NCBI GenBank assembly: GCA_947442105.1
Contig: CANEVH010000024.1
Span: 1-56,921, forward strand
Length of the DNA stretch: 56,921 bases
Origin: Comamonadaceae bacterium
GTDB taxonomy: Bacteria; Pseudomonadota; Gammaproteobacteria; Burkholderiales; Burkholderiaceae_C
Direction: 5' to 3'
Under the pieces are notes generated by a model. It saw nothing but the letters and a program-made list of their open reading frames with translations, was not told the origin of the DNA and did no database searches. Of the stretch, positions 1 through 9,700 are shown piece by piece. The first letter of the stretch is position 1, and the number at the start of each line of letters is the position of its first letter. The position numbers and the translations under genes were made by a program.

Positions 1-335
1 AAGGCGGGTGTGTAAGTGCGATGGGTGCGTCGCATTTGGTGTGTTGAATTCTCTGAATCTTTGAGCATGATGTGCGCGATGTGTTGCGTGCACACGATCT
101 TGCAAAACGTAGAGCGTCAATTCAAGAGGGGGATGGCCGGACGCTTACATTTAACTATCCCTAGGTTCTCCCCCGCGTCCGCCTTGGCGCACAGCACATT
201 GCAAACAGCAAATAGGCCTGAACACCACGCCCTACCCGAAACGGCTTTGGCCAAGTCTGTCACCTAAAATCCGCCCGTTCCAGCACGGAACGCCCACCTT
301 TGGCAGTGCCTGTTTCCACCCTTCGAAAGCTCCGC
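1..335. other. Left-edge stretch without a supported gene
   Basis: No convincing gene is visible in this stretch. The one open frame of about 80 codons (16-267, plus) has no recognisable domain, an unusual run of Met and Cys at its start and no clear ribosome binding site, so I do not call it. A TAAAAT hexamer at 264-269 could be a -10 element for the phosphomannomutase gene, but the matching -35 region is poor. The neighbouring gene to the left is outside the window. Confidence 0.4.
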
Positions 336-1718
336 ATGCAAATCTCACCCACCATTTTCAAAGCCTATGACATCCGGGGCATCGTCCCGTCCACCGTCGA
401 TGAAGAAGTCGCCTTGCGTCTGGGCCGTGCTTTTGGCACGCTTGCGCTGCGCCAAGGGCAAACCACCGTGGCGGTGGGGCGCGACGGGCGTTTGAGCGGC
501 CCCATGCTTGCCGCAGCGCTGGTGCGCGGCCTGCAAGACGTGGGCGTGCAGGTGATTGACGTGGGCATGGTCACCACGCCCATGCTGTACTTTGCGGCCT
601 GCACCTTGTGCAACAGTGGCATCCAGGTGACCGGCAGCCACAACCCGCGCGACTACAACGGCTTCAAGATGGTGATGGGCGGCAAGGCCATTTACGGCGA
701 CGAGATTCAGGCCCTGCGCCAGATGATGGTGGACGAAACCTGGTCCCTGCAAAGCGGCGGCGGTTGCACCAGCGCAGACGTATTGCCCGCTTACACCGCA
801 AAGATTGTGGGCGACATTCGCCTGGCGCGCCCCCTGAAAATTGTGGTGGACTGCGGCAACGGCGCGGCCGGCGCCTCGGCCCCGGCTATTTTGCGCGCCA
901 TTGGCTGCGAGGTGACCGAGCTGTTTAGCGAAGTCGACGGCAACTTCCCCAACCACCACCCCGACCCCAGCAAGCCCGAAAACCTGCGCGACCTGATTGC
1001 CGCCTTGCAGGCCAGCGACGCTGAACTTGGCCTGGCCTTTGACGGCGACGGCGACCGTTTGGGCATCGTCACCCGCGATGGCAGCAATATATTCCCCGAC
1101 CGGCAAATGATGCTGTTTGCCCAAGACGTGCTATCGCGCGTGCCCGGCGGCACCATTGTGTTTGACGTGAAATGCTCGCAGCGCCTGGCCCCGGCCATTG
1201 AGGCCGCTGGTGGCGTGCCGCTGATGTTCAAAACCGGCCATTCGCTGATCAAGGCCAAGATGCGCGAGCTCGATTCACCCCTGGGCGGCGAGATGAGCGG
1301 CCACATCTTCTTTAAAGAACGCTGGTTTGGCTTTGACGACGGCACGTATGCCGGTTGCCGTTTGCTGGAGATTGTGAGCAAGGTGGCGGATTCGAACGCG
1401 CTGCTCAATGGCTTGCCCACCAGCTTTTCCACGCCCGAACTCAACGTGGCTTGCGCCGAGGGTGAGCCACCGGCCGTGGTGGCGCAACTGGTGGCGCGCG
1501 CAGATTTTGCGGCTCCGGCCACCATCAACACCATAGACGGCTTGCGCGTGGACTGGCCAGACGGCTTTGGCCTGGTGCGCGCCTCCAACACCACGCCGGT
1601 GCTGGTGCTGCGCTTTGAGGGCCACACGCCCGAGGCGCTTGCGCGCATTGAAGCGGCCATGCTCGCGCTGCTGCACGCGGTAAAACCCGACGCGCAGTTT
1701 GGGCAATCGGCGCATTGA
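336..1718 (+). CDS. Phosphomannomutase/phosphoglucomutase
   Basis: A cytosolic alpha-D-phosphohexomutase of 460 aa, the usual length of the AlgC/ManB type. It interconverts mannose-6-P/mannose-1-P and glucose-6-P/glucose-1-P to feed nucleotide-sugar synthesis. All four family motifs are visible: the phosphoserine loop TGSHNP (Ser101), the metal loop DGDGDR (residues 237-242), the sugar-binding loop GGEMSGH (318-324) and the phosphate-binding RASNTTP (416-422). I chose the ATG at 336; an upstream TTG at 300 would add 12 residues that do not look like the family. The stop lies 26 bases before the heptosyltransferase start, so the gene probably leads a lipopolysaccharide-core operon. Substrate preference cannot be told from sequence. 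Confidence 0.95.
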   Translation: MQISPTIFKAYDIRGIVPSTVDEEVALRLGRAFGTLALRQGQTTVAVGRDGRLSGPMLAAALVRGLQDVGVQVIDVGMVTTPMLYFAACTLCNSGIQVTGSHNPRDYNGFKMVMGGKAIYGDEIQALRQMMVDETWSLQSGGGCTSADVLPAYTAKIVGDIRLARPLKIVVDCGNGAAGASAPAILRAIGCEVTELFSEVDGNFPNHHPDPSKPENLRDLIAALQASDAELGLAFDGDGDRLGIVTRDGSNIFPDRQMMLFAQDVLSRVPGGTIVFDVKCSQRLAPAIEAAGGVPLMFKTGHSLIKAKMRELDSPLGGEMSGHIFFKERWFGFDDGTYAGCRLLEIVSKVADSNALLNGLPTSFSTPELNVACAEGEPPAVVAQLVARADFAAPATINTIDGLRVDWPDGFGLVRASNTTPVLVLRFEGHTPEALARIEAAMLALLHAVKPDAQFGQSAH

Positions 1719-1744
1719 ACACACCATTGGCGCGCCGGGGCTCC

Positions 1745-2782
1745 ATGCGCGTCTTGATCGTCAAGCTCTCGTCCCTGGGCGACGTGGTGCAGACCATGCC
1801 GGTGGTGCACGACATTCGCCAGGCCTTTCCGCATGCGCAGATTGACTGGGTGGTGGAAGAGGCTTTTGCCCCCCTGGTGCAAAAAGTCGTCGGCGTGCAG
1901 CGCGTGCTGCCTATTGCGCAGCGGCGCTGGCGCAAATCCTGGTTTGCCGCGCCCACCCGGCGCGAGCGGGCGGCGTTCGCCAAGCTGCTGCGGGAGCAAG
2001 CCTATGACGCGGTGATTGATTTCCAGGGCCTCGTCAAATCCGCCCTGGTAGCGCGCAGCGCGCGCCTGGCGCCCGGCGGCTTTCGCGCCACCTATGCCAA
2101 TGCCAGCGAGGCCTGCGCCTACGAGTGGCCGGTGCGCCATCTGCTGGACCGCTTGCTGCCCATGCCCCGGCGCATCCACGCGGTGGCGCGCTACCGGCTG
2201 TTGGCCGCGCAGGCGCTGGGCTACGCGGTGGACGGCCCCCATACCTATCCGCTGGCGCCCCTGGTGGCAGCCTCGATGGCGAAGGCGAAGGCGGAGGTGG
2301 CCGCGGACGTGGCGGCGGGTGCGCATTACGGCGTGGTGCTGGCCCACGGCACCACGCGGGCAGACAACGAGTGGCCTGTGGGCGACTGGATCGCCTTGGG
2401 CCAGCAGCTCATTGCCCAAGGCCACACGGTGGAGCTGCCGCAGGTGGGAGCGGTGGAGCTGGCGCGCGTGCAAGGCATTGCGCAGGCGCTGGGACCGCAG
2501 GCCCGCGTGTGGCCCGCGCTGTCGCTGGCGCAGGTGGCGCAGCGCATGGCGGCCTCACGCGGGGTGGTTGGGGTGGATTCGGGCTTGAGCCACCTGGCTG
2601 TGGCGCTGGACCTGCCGCATGTGCAAATCTTCAGCCAATCGCGCGCCTGGCGTGCCGGGCCGGTGGGTTGCGCCTACCAAGTGGCTGTGGGTGGCGATGC
2701 AGCGCCCAGCGTGCCCGCGGTGTGGGCAGCGTGGCAGGCGGTGGGCGCCGCCTACGCGGCGGCTAAGGGGCATGCGCCTTGA
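1745..2782 (+). CDS. waaC: Lipopolysaccharide heptosyltransferase I
   Basis: A glycosyltransferase family 9 protein of 345 aa that transfers the first L-glycero-D-manno-heptose to Kdo2-lipid A at the cytoplasmic face of the inner membrane. It starts MRVLIVKLSSLGDVVQTMP, the typical amino end of heptosyltransferases. Further in are HGTTRADNEWP and GVDSGLSHLAVALDLP, which are the ADP-heptose-binding region and the family D-S-G-L-x-H-L motif. I preferred the ATG at 1745 over a TTG at 1715 that overlaps the upstream stop. The stop overlaps the TTG start of the Kdo transferase gene, so the two are translationally coupled. WaaC rather than WaaF is inferred from the amino end and the coupling to waaA. 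Confidence 0.9.
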   Translation: MRVLIVKLSSLGDVVQTMPVVHDIRQAFPHAQIDWVVEEAFAPLVQKVVGVQRVLPIAQRRWRKSWFAAPTRRERAAFAKLLREQAYDAVIDFQGLVKSALVARSARLAPGGFRATYANASEACAYEWPVRHLLDRLLPMPRRIHAVARYRLLAAQALGYAVDGPHTYPLAPLVAASMAKAKAEVAADVAAGAHYGVVLAHGTTRADNEWPVGDWIALGQQLIAQGHTVELPQVGAVELARVQGIAQALGPQARVWPALSLAQVAQRMAASRGVVGVDSGLSHLAVALDLPHVQIFSQSRAWRAGPVGCAYQVAVGGDAAPSVPAVWAAWQAVGAAYAAAKGHAP

Positions 2783-4170
2783 CGCGCCTGAGCAATGCTG
2801 GGGCGCCGAGAGCCACCACGCGCGGACCCGCTGAGCTGCGCTGGCATGAACGCCTGGCATTGGGCTTGTACAGCGCGGTGCTGGTGCGGATTCAGGCGCT
2901 GCTGCGCCGCAAGCTGCGCCAGCGTGCGCGCCTGGAGCCGGTCTACGCGCAGGACATGGAAGAGCGCTTTGGTCACTACCGCCGGGGCACCCCGCAAGAG
3001 GGTGGCTATATCTGGATCCATGCCGTCTCTTTGGGGGAGACCCATGCGGCCGCAACGCTGCTGCGGCACCTGCGCGCGGCCTTGCCTGGCATGCGCTTGT
3101 TGCTCACCCATGGCACGGCGACCGGGCACGCCACGGGGGCCGGCCTGTTGCAGCCCGGCGACGTACAAGTCTGGCAACCCTGGGACACGCCGGACGCTAC
3201 CCGGCGCTTTGTGCAGCAGTTTCGCCCTCGCATCGGTTTGCTGCTTGAAACCGAAGTTTGGCCCAACCTGGTGCACGCCTGCCGCCTAGAAGGGGTGGCT
3301 TTGTGCCTGGTGAACGCGCGCTTGAGCGAAAAATCTTTGCGCCAGGCCCGGCGTCTGGCCTGGCTGGCGGTGCCGGCCTACCGTGGCCTCACTGCGGTGT
3401 GGGCGCAAACCGATGATGACGCGCGCCGCCTGCGCATCCTGGGCGCCCCTGTGGAGGCCGCGCTTGGCAACCTGAAATTCGACACCACGCCCGACGCGCA
3501 GCAGCGCGCCCAGGGCCACGCAATGCGCCAGGCGTCGGGCAAGCCGGTGGTGCTGTTTGCCAGTTCACGTGAGTCCGAAGAGCAGATGCTGCTGGATGTT
3601 TTGCGTGCGCCTTTGCCCCACAGCCCGAAGCCCGCGCTTGAACAAGCGGGCCCAGCCGCCGACCCGCTGCACCGCGTGCAGTGGCTGGTGGTGCCGCGCC
3701 ATCCGCAGCGCTTTGATGCGGTGGCGGCACTGTTCGAGGCGGCGGCTTGCAGTGTGTCGCGGCGCAGCGTGGACGGCAGCGGCTTTGCGCCGGCCGATAT
3801 CTGGTTGGGTGACAGCTTGGGCGAGATGGCGCTGTATTTGGGCCTGGCCGATGTGGCGCTGCTGGGCGGCAGTTTTGCGCCGCTGGGCGGGCAAAACCTG
3901 ATTGAGGCGGCGGCCTGCGGCTGCCCGGTGGTGATGGGTCCGCACATCTTTAATTTTGCGCAGGCCGCCGAGCTGGCGCAGGGCGAGGGCGCTGCTTTTG
4001 CGGTGCAAGACATGGCGCAGGCCGTGGATTGCGCCCTGGCACTGGCGCACAACCCGCTGCTGCGGGAGAACGCCAGCAGCGCTGCGCTGGCCTTTGCCGC
4101 CCGCCACCAGGGCGTGGCGCAGCAAACCTGTGCGCAGATTGTGGGCCTGCTGGCCAAGCGCGGGCCTTAA
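2779..4170 (+). CDS. waaA: 3-deoxy-D-manno-octulosonic acid (Kdo) transferase
   Basis: A membrane-associated glycosyltransferase family 30 enzyme of 463 aa that adds Kdo to lipid IVA from CMP-Kdo. Visible family segments include WIHAVSLGET near residue 76, LLLTHGTATG near 111, LLETEVWPNL near 155, NARLSEKS near 177, LGNLKFD near 230 and, near the end, GGSFAPLGGQNLIEAAA followed by GPHIFNF. The start is a TTG overlapping the stop of the heptosyltransferase gene (TTGA). The first 25 residues are poorly family-like, so a later start is possible. No hydrophobic anchor is obvious beyond the weak helix LALGLYSAVLV. Function is secure from the conserved carboxyl half. Confidence 0.92.
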   Translation: MTRLSNAGAPRATTRGPAELRWHERLALGLYSAVLVRIQALLRRKLRQRARLEPVYAQDMEERFGHYRRGTPQEGGYIWIHAVSLGETHAAATLLRHLRAALPGMRLLLTHGTATGHATGAGLLQPGDVQVWQPWDTPDATRRFVQQFRPRIGLLLETEVWPNLVHACRLEGVALCLVNARLSEKSLRQARRLAWLAVPAYRGLTAVWAQTDDDARRLRILGAPVEAALGNLKFDTTPDAQQRAQGHAMRQASGKPVVLFASSRESEEQMLLDVLRAPLPHSPKPALEQAGPAADPLHRVQWLVVPRHPQRFDAVAALFEAAACSVSRRSVDGSGFAPADIWLGDSLGEMALYLGLADVALLGGSFAPLGGQNLIEAAACGCPVVMGPHIFNFAQAAELAQGEGAAFAVQDMAQAVDCALALAHNPLLRENASSAALAFAARHQGVAQQTCAQIVGLLAKRGP

Positions 4171-4214
4171 TGCGTGGGCCTTAACCCGTCCGCCGTGGTG
4201 TTCGCTGGGCTTGG

Positions 4215-5555
4215 TTACTTCGCCAGCAGGGCGTTCACCGCTTGCAAATCAGCTTCGCTGAGCGTGCCACTGGCCTGGCGCAGGCGCAGGCCGCCCACCA
4301 GCACGTCGTAGCGCGCCTTGGCCAGTTTGGCCTTGGTGTCGTACAACTGGCTTTGGGCGTTCAGCACGTCGATATTGATGCGAACGCCCACTTGGTAGCC
4401 CAGCTTGTTGGCGTCTAGCGCGCTTTGGCTGGAAATTTCTGCCGCTTCATAGGCCTTGACCTGGCCCAGGCCCGACTCGACGCCGTAATAGGCGGTGCGC
4501 GTGTTTTGCGCGGCTTGGCGCTGGGCGTTATCTAAGTCCGATTGCGTTCTGCTTTCCAGTGAAACCGTTTCTTTGACCCGGTTTTGGACCGAATAGCCCA
4601 AAAACAAAGGAACGCTGAGCGAAACGCCCACGGAGGTTACGTTGCTGCCGTAGTCTTTTGACGTGGTGGCGGATCCATTGTTGGTGCTGGCCTGGTAGCT
4701 CGCGACCAGGTCCACCGTGGGCAGGTGGCCTGCGCGCGCTTTGCGCGTTTCAAGTTTGGCCACTTCCAGCGCGGCTTGCAGCTGCTGCACGTTCGGGTTC
4801 TCGGTTTGGGACTGGCCCACCCACTGGTCGAGGTTTTTGGGTGCGAAAGCGTCCAGCGCAACCGGCTCAACGACTGGCTTGGGCTGCGCGGCCTGCTGGC
4901 CGACCAGTTGGGTCAGCGCCAGAGATTTGACGCGCAGGTCATTGGCAGCGGCAATTTCTTGGGCAATGACCAGGTCAAAACGCGCCTGTGCTTCGCGGGT
5001 GTCGGTAATAGTCGATGTGCCGACCTCAAAGTTGCGTTTGGCAAATGCCAGTTGCTCTTGCACCGCCGCCTTTTGGGCTTTCACAAAAGTCAGGCTGTCG
5101 CTGGAGGCCAGCACATCAAAGTAGGCCTGGCTCAGGCGCACCATCAGGTCTTGTTCGGCGGTTTTGAGGGCGGCTGCAGCCTGTTCGCTGCCCTTGAGGC
5201 TTTGCGCGTAAGTGGCGTCGTCGGCGGGGTGGTAGAGCGCTTGCGAGGCGCTCAGCGTGGCCGATTGGGTGTTGAACATGCGGTCGGTCGCCGCAGTGGG
5301 AATGGACGTGCTCTCGTAGTTGGTACGCGACGCATTGGCGCCCAGCGACACCTTGGGCAGCAGCAAGGCGCGTGCCTGTTCGGCCTTGTACAGCGTCGCG
5401 TCAAACTGCGCCTTGGCCGACTGGTAGGCCGCGTCATAGCCGCGCGCGGCGCTATACAGGTCCAGCAGGCTTTGCGCTTGCGCTGTGGCGCCGAAGGCGA
5501 GGGCGACCAGCAGAGGAAGGCGCCGAAAACAGGGGAAGGGGAGGGTGCGAAGCAT
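4215..5555 (-). CDS. tolC: TolC family outer membrane channel protein
   Basis: An outer membrane efflux channel of 446 aa, close to the usual TolC length. A signal peptide ends near AFGATAQAQS (cleavage about residue 28), and the mature part opens SLLDLYSAARGYD, the usual TolC start. Two long helical repeats follow, rich in Ala, Gln and Lys, with the family segments ANDLRVKSLALTQLVGQ and LGYQVGVRINIDVLNAQ. It is the last gene of a minus-strand block after the rhodanese and pcm genes and an RND pump with its adaptor, so it is the natural outer membrane partner of that pump. That pairing is inference; TolC proteins often serve several pumps. Confidence 0.93.
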   Translation of the reverse strand: MLRTLPFPCFRRLPLLVALAFGATAQAQSLLDLYSAARGYDAAYQSAKAQFDATLYKAEQARALLLPKVSLGANASRTNYESTSIPTAATDRMFNTQSATLSASQALYHPADDATYAQSLKGSEQAAAALKTAEQDLMVRLSQAYFDVLASSDSLTFVKAQKAAVQEQLAFAKRNFEVGTSTITDTREAQARFDLVIAQEIAAANDLRVKSLALTQLVGQQAAQPKPVVEPVALDAFAPKNLDQWVGQSQTENPNVQQLQAALEVAKLETRKARAGHLPTVDLVASYQASTNNGSATTSKDYGSNVTSVGVSLSVPLFLGYSVQNRVKETVSLESRTQSDLDNAQRQAAQNTRTAYYGVESGLGQVKAYEAAEISSQSALDANKLGYQVGVRINIDVLNAQSQLYDTKAKLAKARYDVLVGGLRLRQASGTLSEADLQAVNALLAK

Positions 5556-5662
5556 GGTGGACTCTCGTTCAGTGGTTGGGTTGCACGGCGAATGTGAATG
5601 GCGGCTTGGAGGGCAATGGGTGCTGCGGGTAAACCTGGGGTGTGGCGTCTGGCGGGGTGGCT

Positions 5663-6025
5663 TTAATAGCGGGCCATGGACGGGTCCACCTGCTCCGCCC
5701 AGGCGTCGATACCCCCCGTGATATTGACCACTTCGCCAAACCCCTTGCCCACCAAAAAGCGCGCCACCTGCATGCTTCTCACACCGTGGTGGCACAGGCA
5801 GGCGATGGGCTGGTCCGGGTCCAGCTCCGAGAGCCGCATCGGCACCGTGGCCATGGGCATCGCCACCACGGTGCAGCCCAGGCGCGCTGCGTCCTTGTCC
5901 ACGCTGGCCCACTGCAGTTCGTGCGGCTCGCGCACGTCGAGCAACACCGCGCGCTTCAAAGGCTGCGCCGTAGCGGCGTTTGCCAGCCAGCGCGCGAAGT
6001 CAGCGGGGGCGATTTGCTCGATCAT
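5663..6025 (-). CDS. Rhodanese-like domain sulfurtransferase
   Basis: A single-domain rhodanese of 120 aa (GlpE/PspE type). The CH2A-like start LLDVREPHEL (residues 28-37) and the active loop CHHGVRS, with the catalytic Cys at residue 78, are both present, followed by VNITGGIDAWA. Such proteins move sulfane sulfur; the physiological acceptor is unknown. The Met at 6025 is an ATG, whereas two residues upstream there is only a TTG, so I use 6025. It lies between pcm and tolC on the same strand, a gene order I recognise as common in Burkholderiales, although its role beside an efflux channel is not explained. Confidence 0.9.
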   Translation of the reverse strand: MIEQIAPADFARWLANAATAQPLKRAVLLDVREPHELQWASVDKDAARLGCTVVAMPMATVPMRLSELDPDQPIACLCHHGVRSMQVARFLVGKGFGEVVNITGGIDAWAEQVDPSMARY

Positions 6026-6052
6026 TGGCAACAGAGCAAGCCAGTGCGGGGT

Positions 6053-6715
6053 TTAGAAGTGGAAGTGCGAACTTTCGGCAAAGCCGTGCAGGCGCGGCGC
6101 ATTGGCGTCCCAGAGTTTGCTGCTGCGTACTTCCGTCGGGCCCACGCGGGTGGCCAGCGTTGCGCACATGATGGGCTCCTCACCCACCACGGCAATCAGG
6201 CGCCCACAGACGGCCAGCAGGTCCAGCAGGTGCTGGGGCAATTGTTCTACCGAGCCACTCAAAACAATCGCGTCGAACAGTCCGTCCGAGGTCCAAGGCA
6301 TGGCGGCGTCAGCCACCCGTATTTCGGCATTGCGTATGCCCGCGCGGTGCAGATGCGCGCGCGCCATGTCAGCAAGCTCGGGATTGATTTCCAGCGACAA
6401 GACGCTGCTGGCCTGCTTGGACAGCAAGGCGGCCATGTATCCCGAGCCGGCACCGATTTCCAAGACCCGCTCAGCGCCCTTGAGCTGCAGGTCTTGCAGC
6501 ATGCGCGCTTCCATGCGCGGCGCCAGAATGAATTCGCCGTGGCCTAGCGGAATTTCGAGGTCAGCAAACGCCAGGGCGCGGTGCGCCGTGGGTACAAAGT
6601 CTTCGCGCGGCACCACCGAGAGAATCTCCAAAACCCGGGTATCGAGCACGTTCCAAGGGCGGATTTGTTGCTCAATCATGTTGAAGCGGGCAAGGGCGAT
6701 GTTGCTAAGTTCCAT
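6053..6715 (-). CDS. pcm: Protein-L-isoaspartate O-methyltransferase family protein
   Basis: A class I SAM-dependent methyltransferase of 220 aa in the PCMT family, which methylates isoaspartyl residues of aged proteins for repair. The PCMT-typical amino region FNMIEQQIRPWNVLD and VPREDFVP is followed by the SAM loop LEIGAGSGYMAALL (residues 85-98) and the acidic end of beta2, LSLEINPEL. A GAGAG ribosome binding site sits about 10 bases before the chosen ATG. The gene follows the RND pump at 55 bases on the same strand. Burkholderiales members of this family without the full PCMT active site are common, so true isoaspartate activity is probable but not certain. Confidence 0.85.
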   Translation of the reverse strand: MELSNIALARFNMIEQQIRPWNVLDTRVLEILSVVPREDFVPTAHRALAFADLEIPLGHGEFILAPRMEARMLQDLQLKGAERVLEIGAGSGYMAALLSKQASSVLSLEINPELADMARAHLHRAGIRNAEIRVADAAMPWTSDGLFDAIVLSGSVEQLPQHLLDLLAVCGRLIAVVGEEPIMCATLATRVGPTEVRSSKLWDANAPRLHGFAESSHFHF

Positions 6716-6770
6716 ACGTGTATCTCTCAAAAGGTGGGCGCTGCCGTGCAAGTTAAACGCTTTTTTAATT

Positions 6771-9700
6771 TTACCGGCCCACTGCCGGGGCAACGCGCTG
6801 CGCGCTGGCGGGCGCCAGGAAGCGTCGCGCCCATTGCGCTAGGTCATCCATATAGCAGTACACCACCGGCACCACCACCAGCGTCAGCAGCGACGAGGTG
6901 ATGACGCCGCCAATCACCGCCTGGCCCATGGGCGCGCGCATTTCGGACCCTTCGGTCAGTGCAAAAGCCAGCGGCACCATGCCAAACACCATGGCCAGCG
7001 TGGTCATCAGAATCGGGCGCAAGCGCACCTTGGCCGCCAAGAGCAGCGCGGCCTTGCGCTCCAGGCCGGGCGCCAGGCTGCCATCTGCGTTGACGCCGGA
7101 CTGGCGGGCGCGGATAGCAAAGTCCACCAGCAAAATCGCATTTTTGGTGACCAAGCCCATGAGCATGATGATGCCAATCACCGAAAACATCGAAAGCGTC
7201 GAGTTAAACATCAGCAAGGCCAGCACCACACCAATCAAGGTCAGCGGCAGCGCGGTCATCAGCGCCAGGGGTTGCAAAAAGTTTTTGAATTGGCTGGCCA
7301 AGATCATGTAGATAAAGATCACCGCCAGCGCCAGGGCGGAAATTGCGTAGCCGAAGGCCTCGGCCATGTCCTTGGTGGAGCCGCTGAACTTGTAGCTGTA
7401 GCCCTGAGGCATGGCGATCTGGTCCATCACTTTTTTGACGTCGGCCGACACTTCGCCGGCCGAACGGCCCGACACATTGCCGCTGATGGTGACTTCGCGG
7501 GTCAGGTCGCGCCGGTTGATCTGGTTGGAGCCGGTGGCCTCGACCACCTGCGCTATTTGGTTCAGGCGCACGATGCGGGTGCTGCCGTCCGAAGTATGGG
7601 TCACCGCAAAGGGCAGGCGCTCCAGGTCTTGCGGCGTGTTGCGGGCCTCAGGATTCAGGCGCACGTTCACGTCATAGGTTTGGCCGTCGGCGGCAAGCCA
7701 GTTGCCCACGGTTTGCCCTGCCACCAGGGTGCGCAGGCTGTTGCCCACCTGGGACACGTTCAGGCCCAAGTCCGACGCCGCGTCGCGCCGCAGCGCCACG
7801 TTGAGCGTGGGTTTGCTGGGCTTGAAGCTCGAATCCACATCGACCAGGCCGGGTACGCTGCGCAGCTTGTCCAGCGCGGTTTGGGTCAGCCGCTCCAAAG
7901 TGGGGGTGTCGGCGCCCTGGATAGAAAACAGGATTTGCTTGTTGCCGCCTATCGAGTCGAACAGACCGATATGGGTCACGGTAATGCCTGGCACTTGTTG
8001 CAGGCGTTCGCGCAGACTGACCGTCATTTGTTCAATGCTGAGTTTTCGCTCCTTGCGGTCCACCAGGCGGATGTAAATGCTGGCGTAGATTTTTCCCTGC
8101 GCGTTGCCAGTGTTGATGGTGGTGAGCGTGTAGCGCACCTCGGGAAACGCGCGCACGATGGCCTCGACCTGGCGCGCTCTGGCCTCGGTCACCTCCAGCG
8201 AGGTGCCGGTGGGGGTGTTGAAGTTGATCGATGTTTCAGAAAAGTCCGACTTGGGTACGAACTCTGTGCCCAAGAGCGGCACCATGGCCACGCTGAGCAC
8301 AAAGATGCCCAGGGCCAGCAGCAAGGTTTTCAGTTTGTGCACCAGCGCCCAGGCCAAGATGCCTTGGTAAGCCTCGGCCAGGCGCTCGGTGGCGCTTTCG
8401 AACCAGCCGGTGATGCGACCCAGCGTGCGCTCGTACAGCGAACGCCGTGGCCCGCGCAGACTGTGGTGTTCCACCGCCGGGTCGTGCCAGATGCTTGAGA
8501 GCATAGGGTCCAGCGTAAAGCTGACAAACATCGAAATCAGCACCGCCACCACAATGGTCAGGCCAAATTCGTGGAAAAACCGGCCGATGATGCCGCCCAT
8601 GAAACCGATGGGCAAAAACACCGCCACGATGGACAAGGTGGTGGCCAGCACTGCCAGACCAATCTCTTCGGTGCCGTCGAGCGCGGCCTGGAACGGGGTT
8701 TTGCCCATTTGCACATGGCGCACAATGTTTTCGCGCACCACGATGGCATCGTCAATTAAGAGGCCCACGCACAGGCTCAGCGCCATCATGGAGATCATGT
8801 TCAGGGTAAAGCCCATCAGGTCCATGAACCAAAAAGTGCCAATCAGCGCAATCGGCAGCGCAAGGCCGGTAATCACCGTCGAGCGCCAGGAGTTGAGGAA
8901 CAAAAACACAATCAGCACCGTCAGCAGCGCGCCCTCGACCAAAGAGCGCGTCACGTTGTTGACTGAGACGCGGATGGAGCGCGAGGCATCGGTGATTTGC
9001 ACCAGCTTGATGCCTGGGGGCGCCTGTTTTTGAATCTCTGCGAGGGTTTTTTGCAGCCCGTCCACGACTTGAATGGTGTTCTCGTCCTGCGCTTTTTGCA
9101 CCGTGAGCATGAGCGTGCGCTCGCCGTTGTAAAGCGCCAGGCTTTCCACCTCTTGCGCGCCGTCGCGCACCTGCGCCAATTGCGCAACGCGCACCGCCGC
9201 GCCGTTTTTGCGCGCAACGATGATTTGTCCAAAGTCTTCTGGCCGCTCCATGCGGGCGCTGATCTGAATGGTGCGCTCTTGCTGCAAGGAGCGAATGCTG
9301 CCCAGCGGCAAGTCCTGGTTTTCGGTGCGCACCGCATTCACTACCTGGTCGGGCGTGATGGCAAAGGCTTCTAGCGCTTGCGGGTTGAGGTAGATGTTGA
9401 TTTCGCGCTTGGTGCCGCCCACCACCGTGGCCGAGCCCACGCCGCGCACGTTTTCCAGGCGCTTTCTGAACACCTGGTCGGCCCAGTTGGTCAGCTCTAC
9501 GGCGCTCAAGGTGGGCGCGCCTGGGCTGCTGTCGGGCAGCACGGCCACCGACCAGATGGCCTTGGACGAGGGGTCAATGCGCAGCACCCGCGGCTCTTTG
9601 ACTTCGGTGCGCAGCAGCGGTTTGACCGATGCCACTTTCTCGCGCACGTCTTCTGCCGCCTTGCGGCCATTGATATGCAGGCCAAACTCAATCACCACCA

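Noticed and set aside
16..267. Open frame of 83 codons at the left edge
   Set aside because: No domain, no ribosome binding site, odd composition; probably non-coding upstream sequence.
791..2473. Long minus-strand open frame opposite the phosphomannomutase and heptosyltransferase genes
   Set aside because: High-GC antisense shadow. His/Arg/Gln-rich with no family motifs, while the plus strand holds well-conserved proteins.
7272..8498. Plus-strand open frame of 408 codons opposite the RND pump
   Set aside because: Mirror of the conserved pump gene; composition typical of antisense frames in GC-rich DNA.
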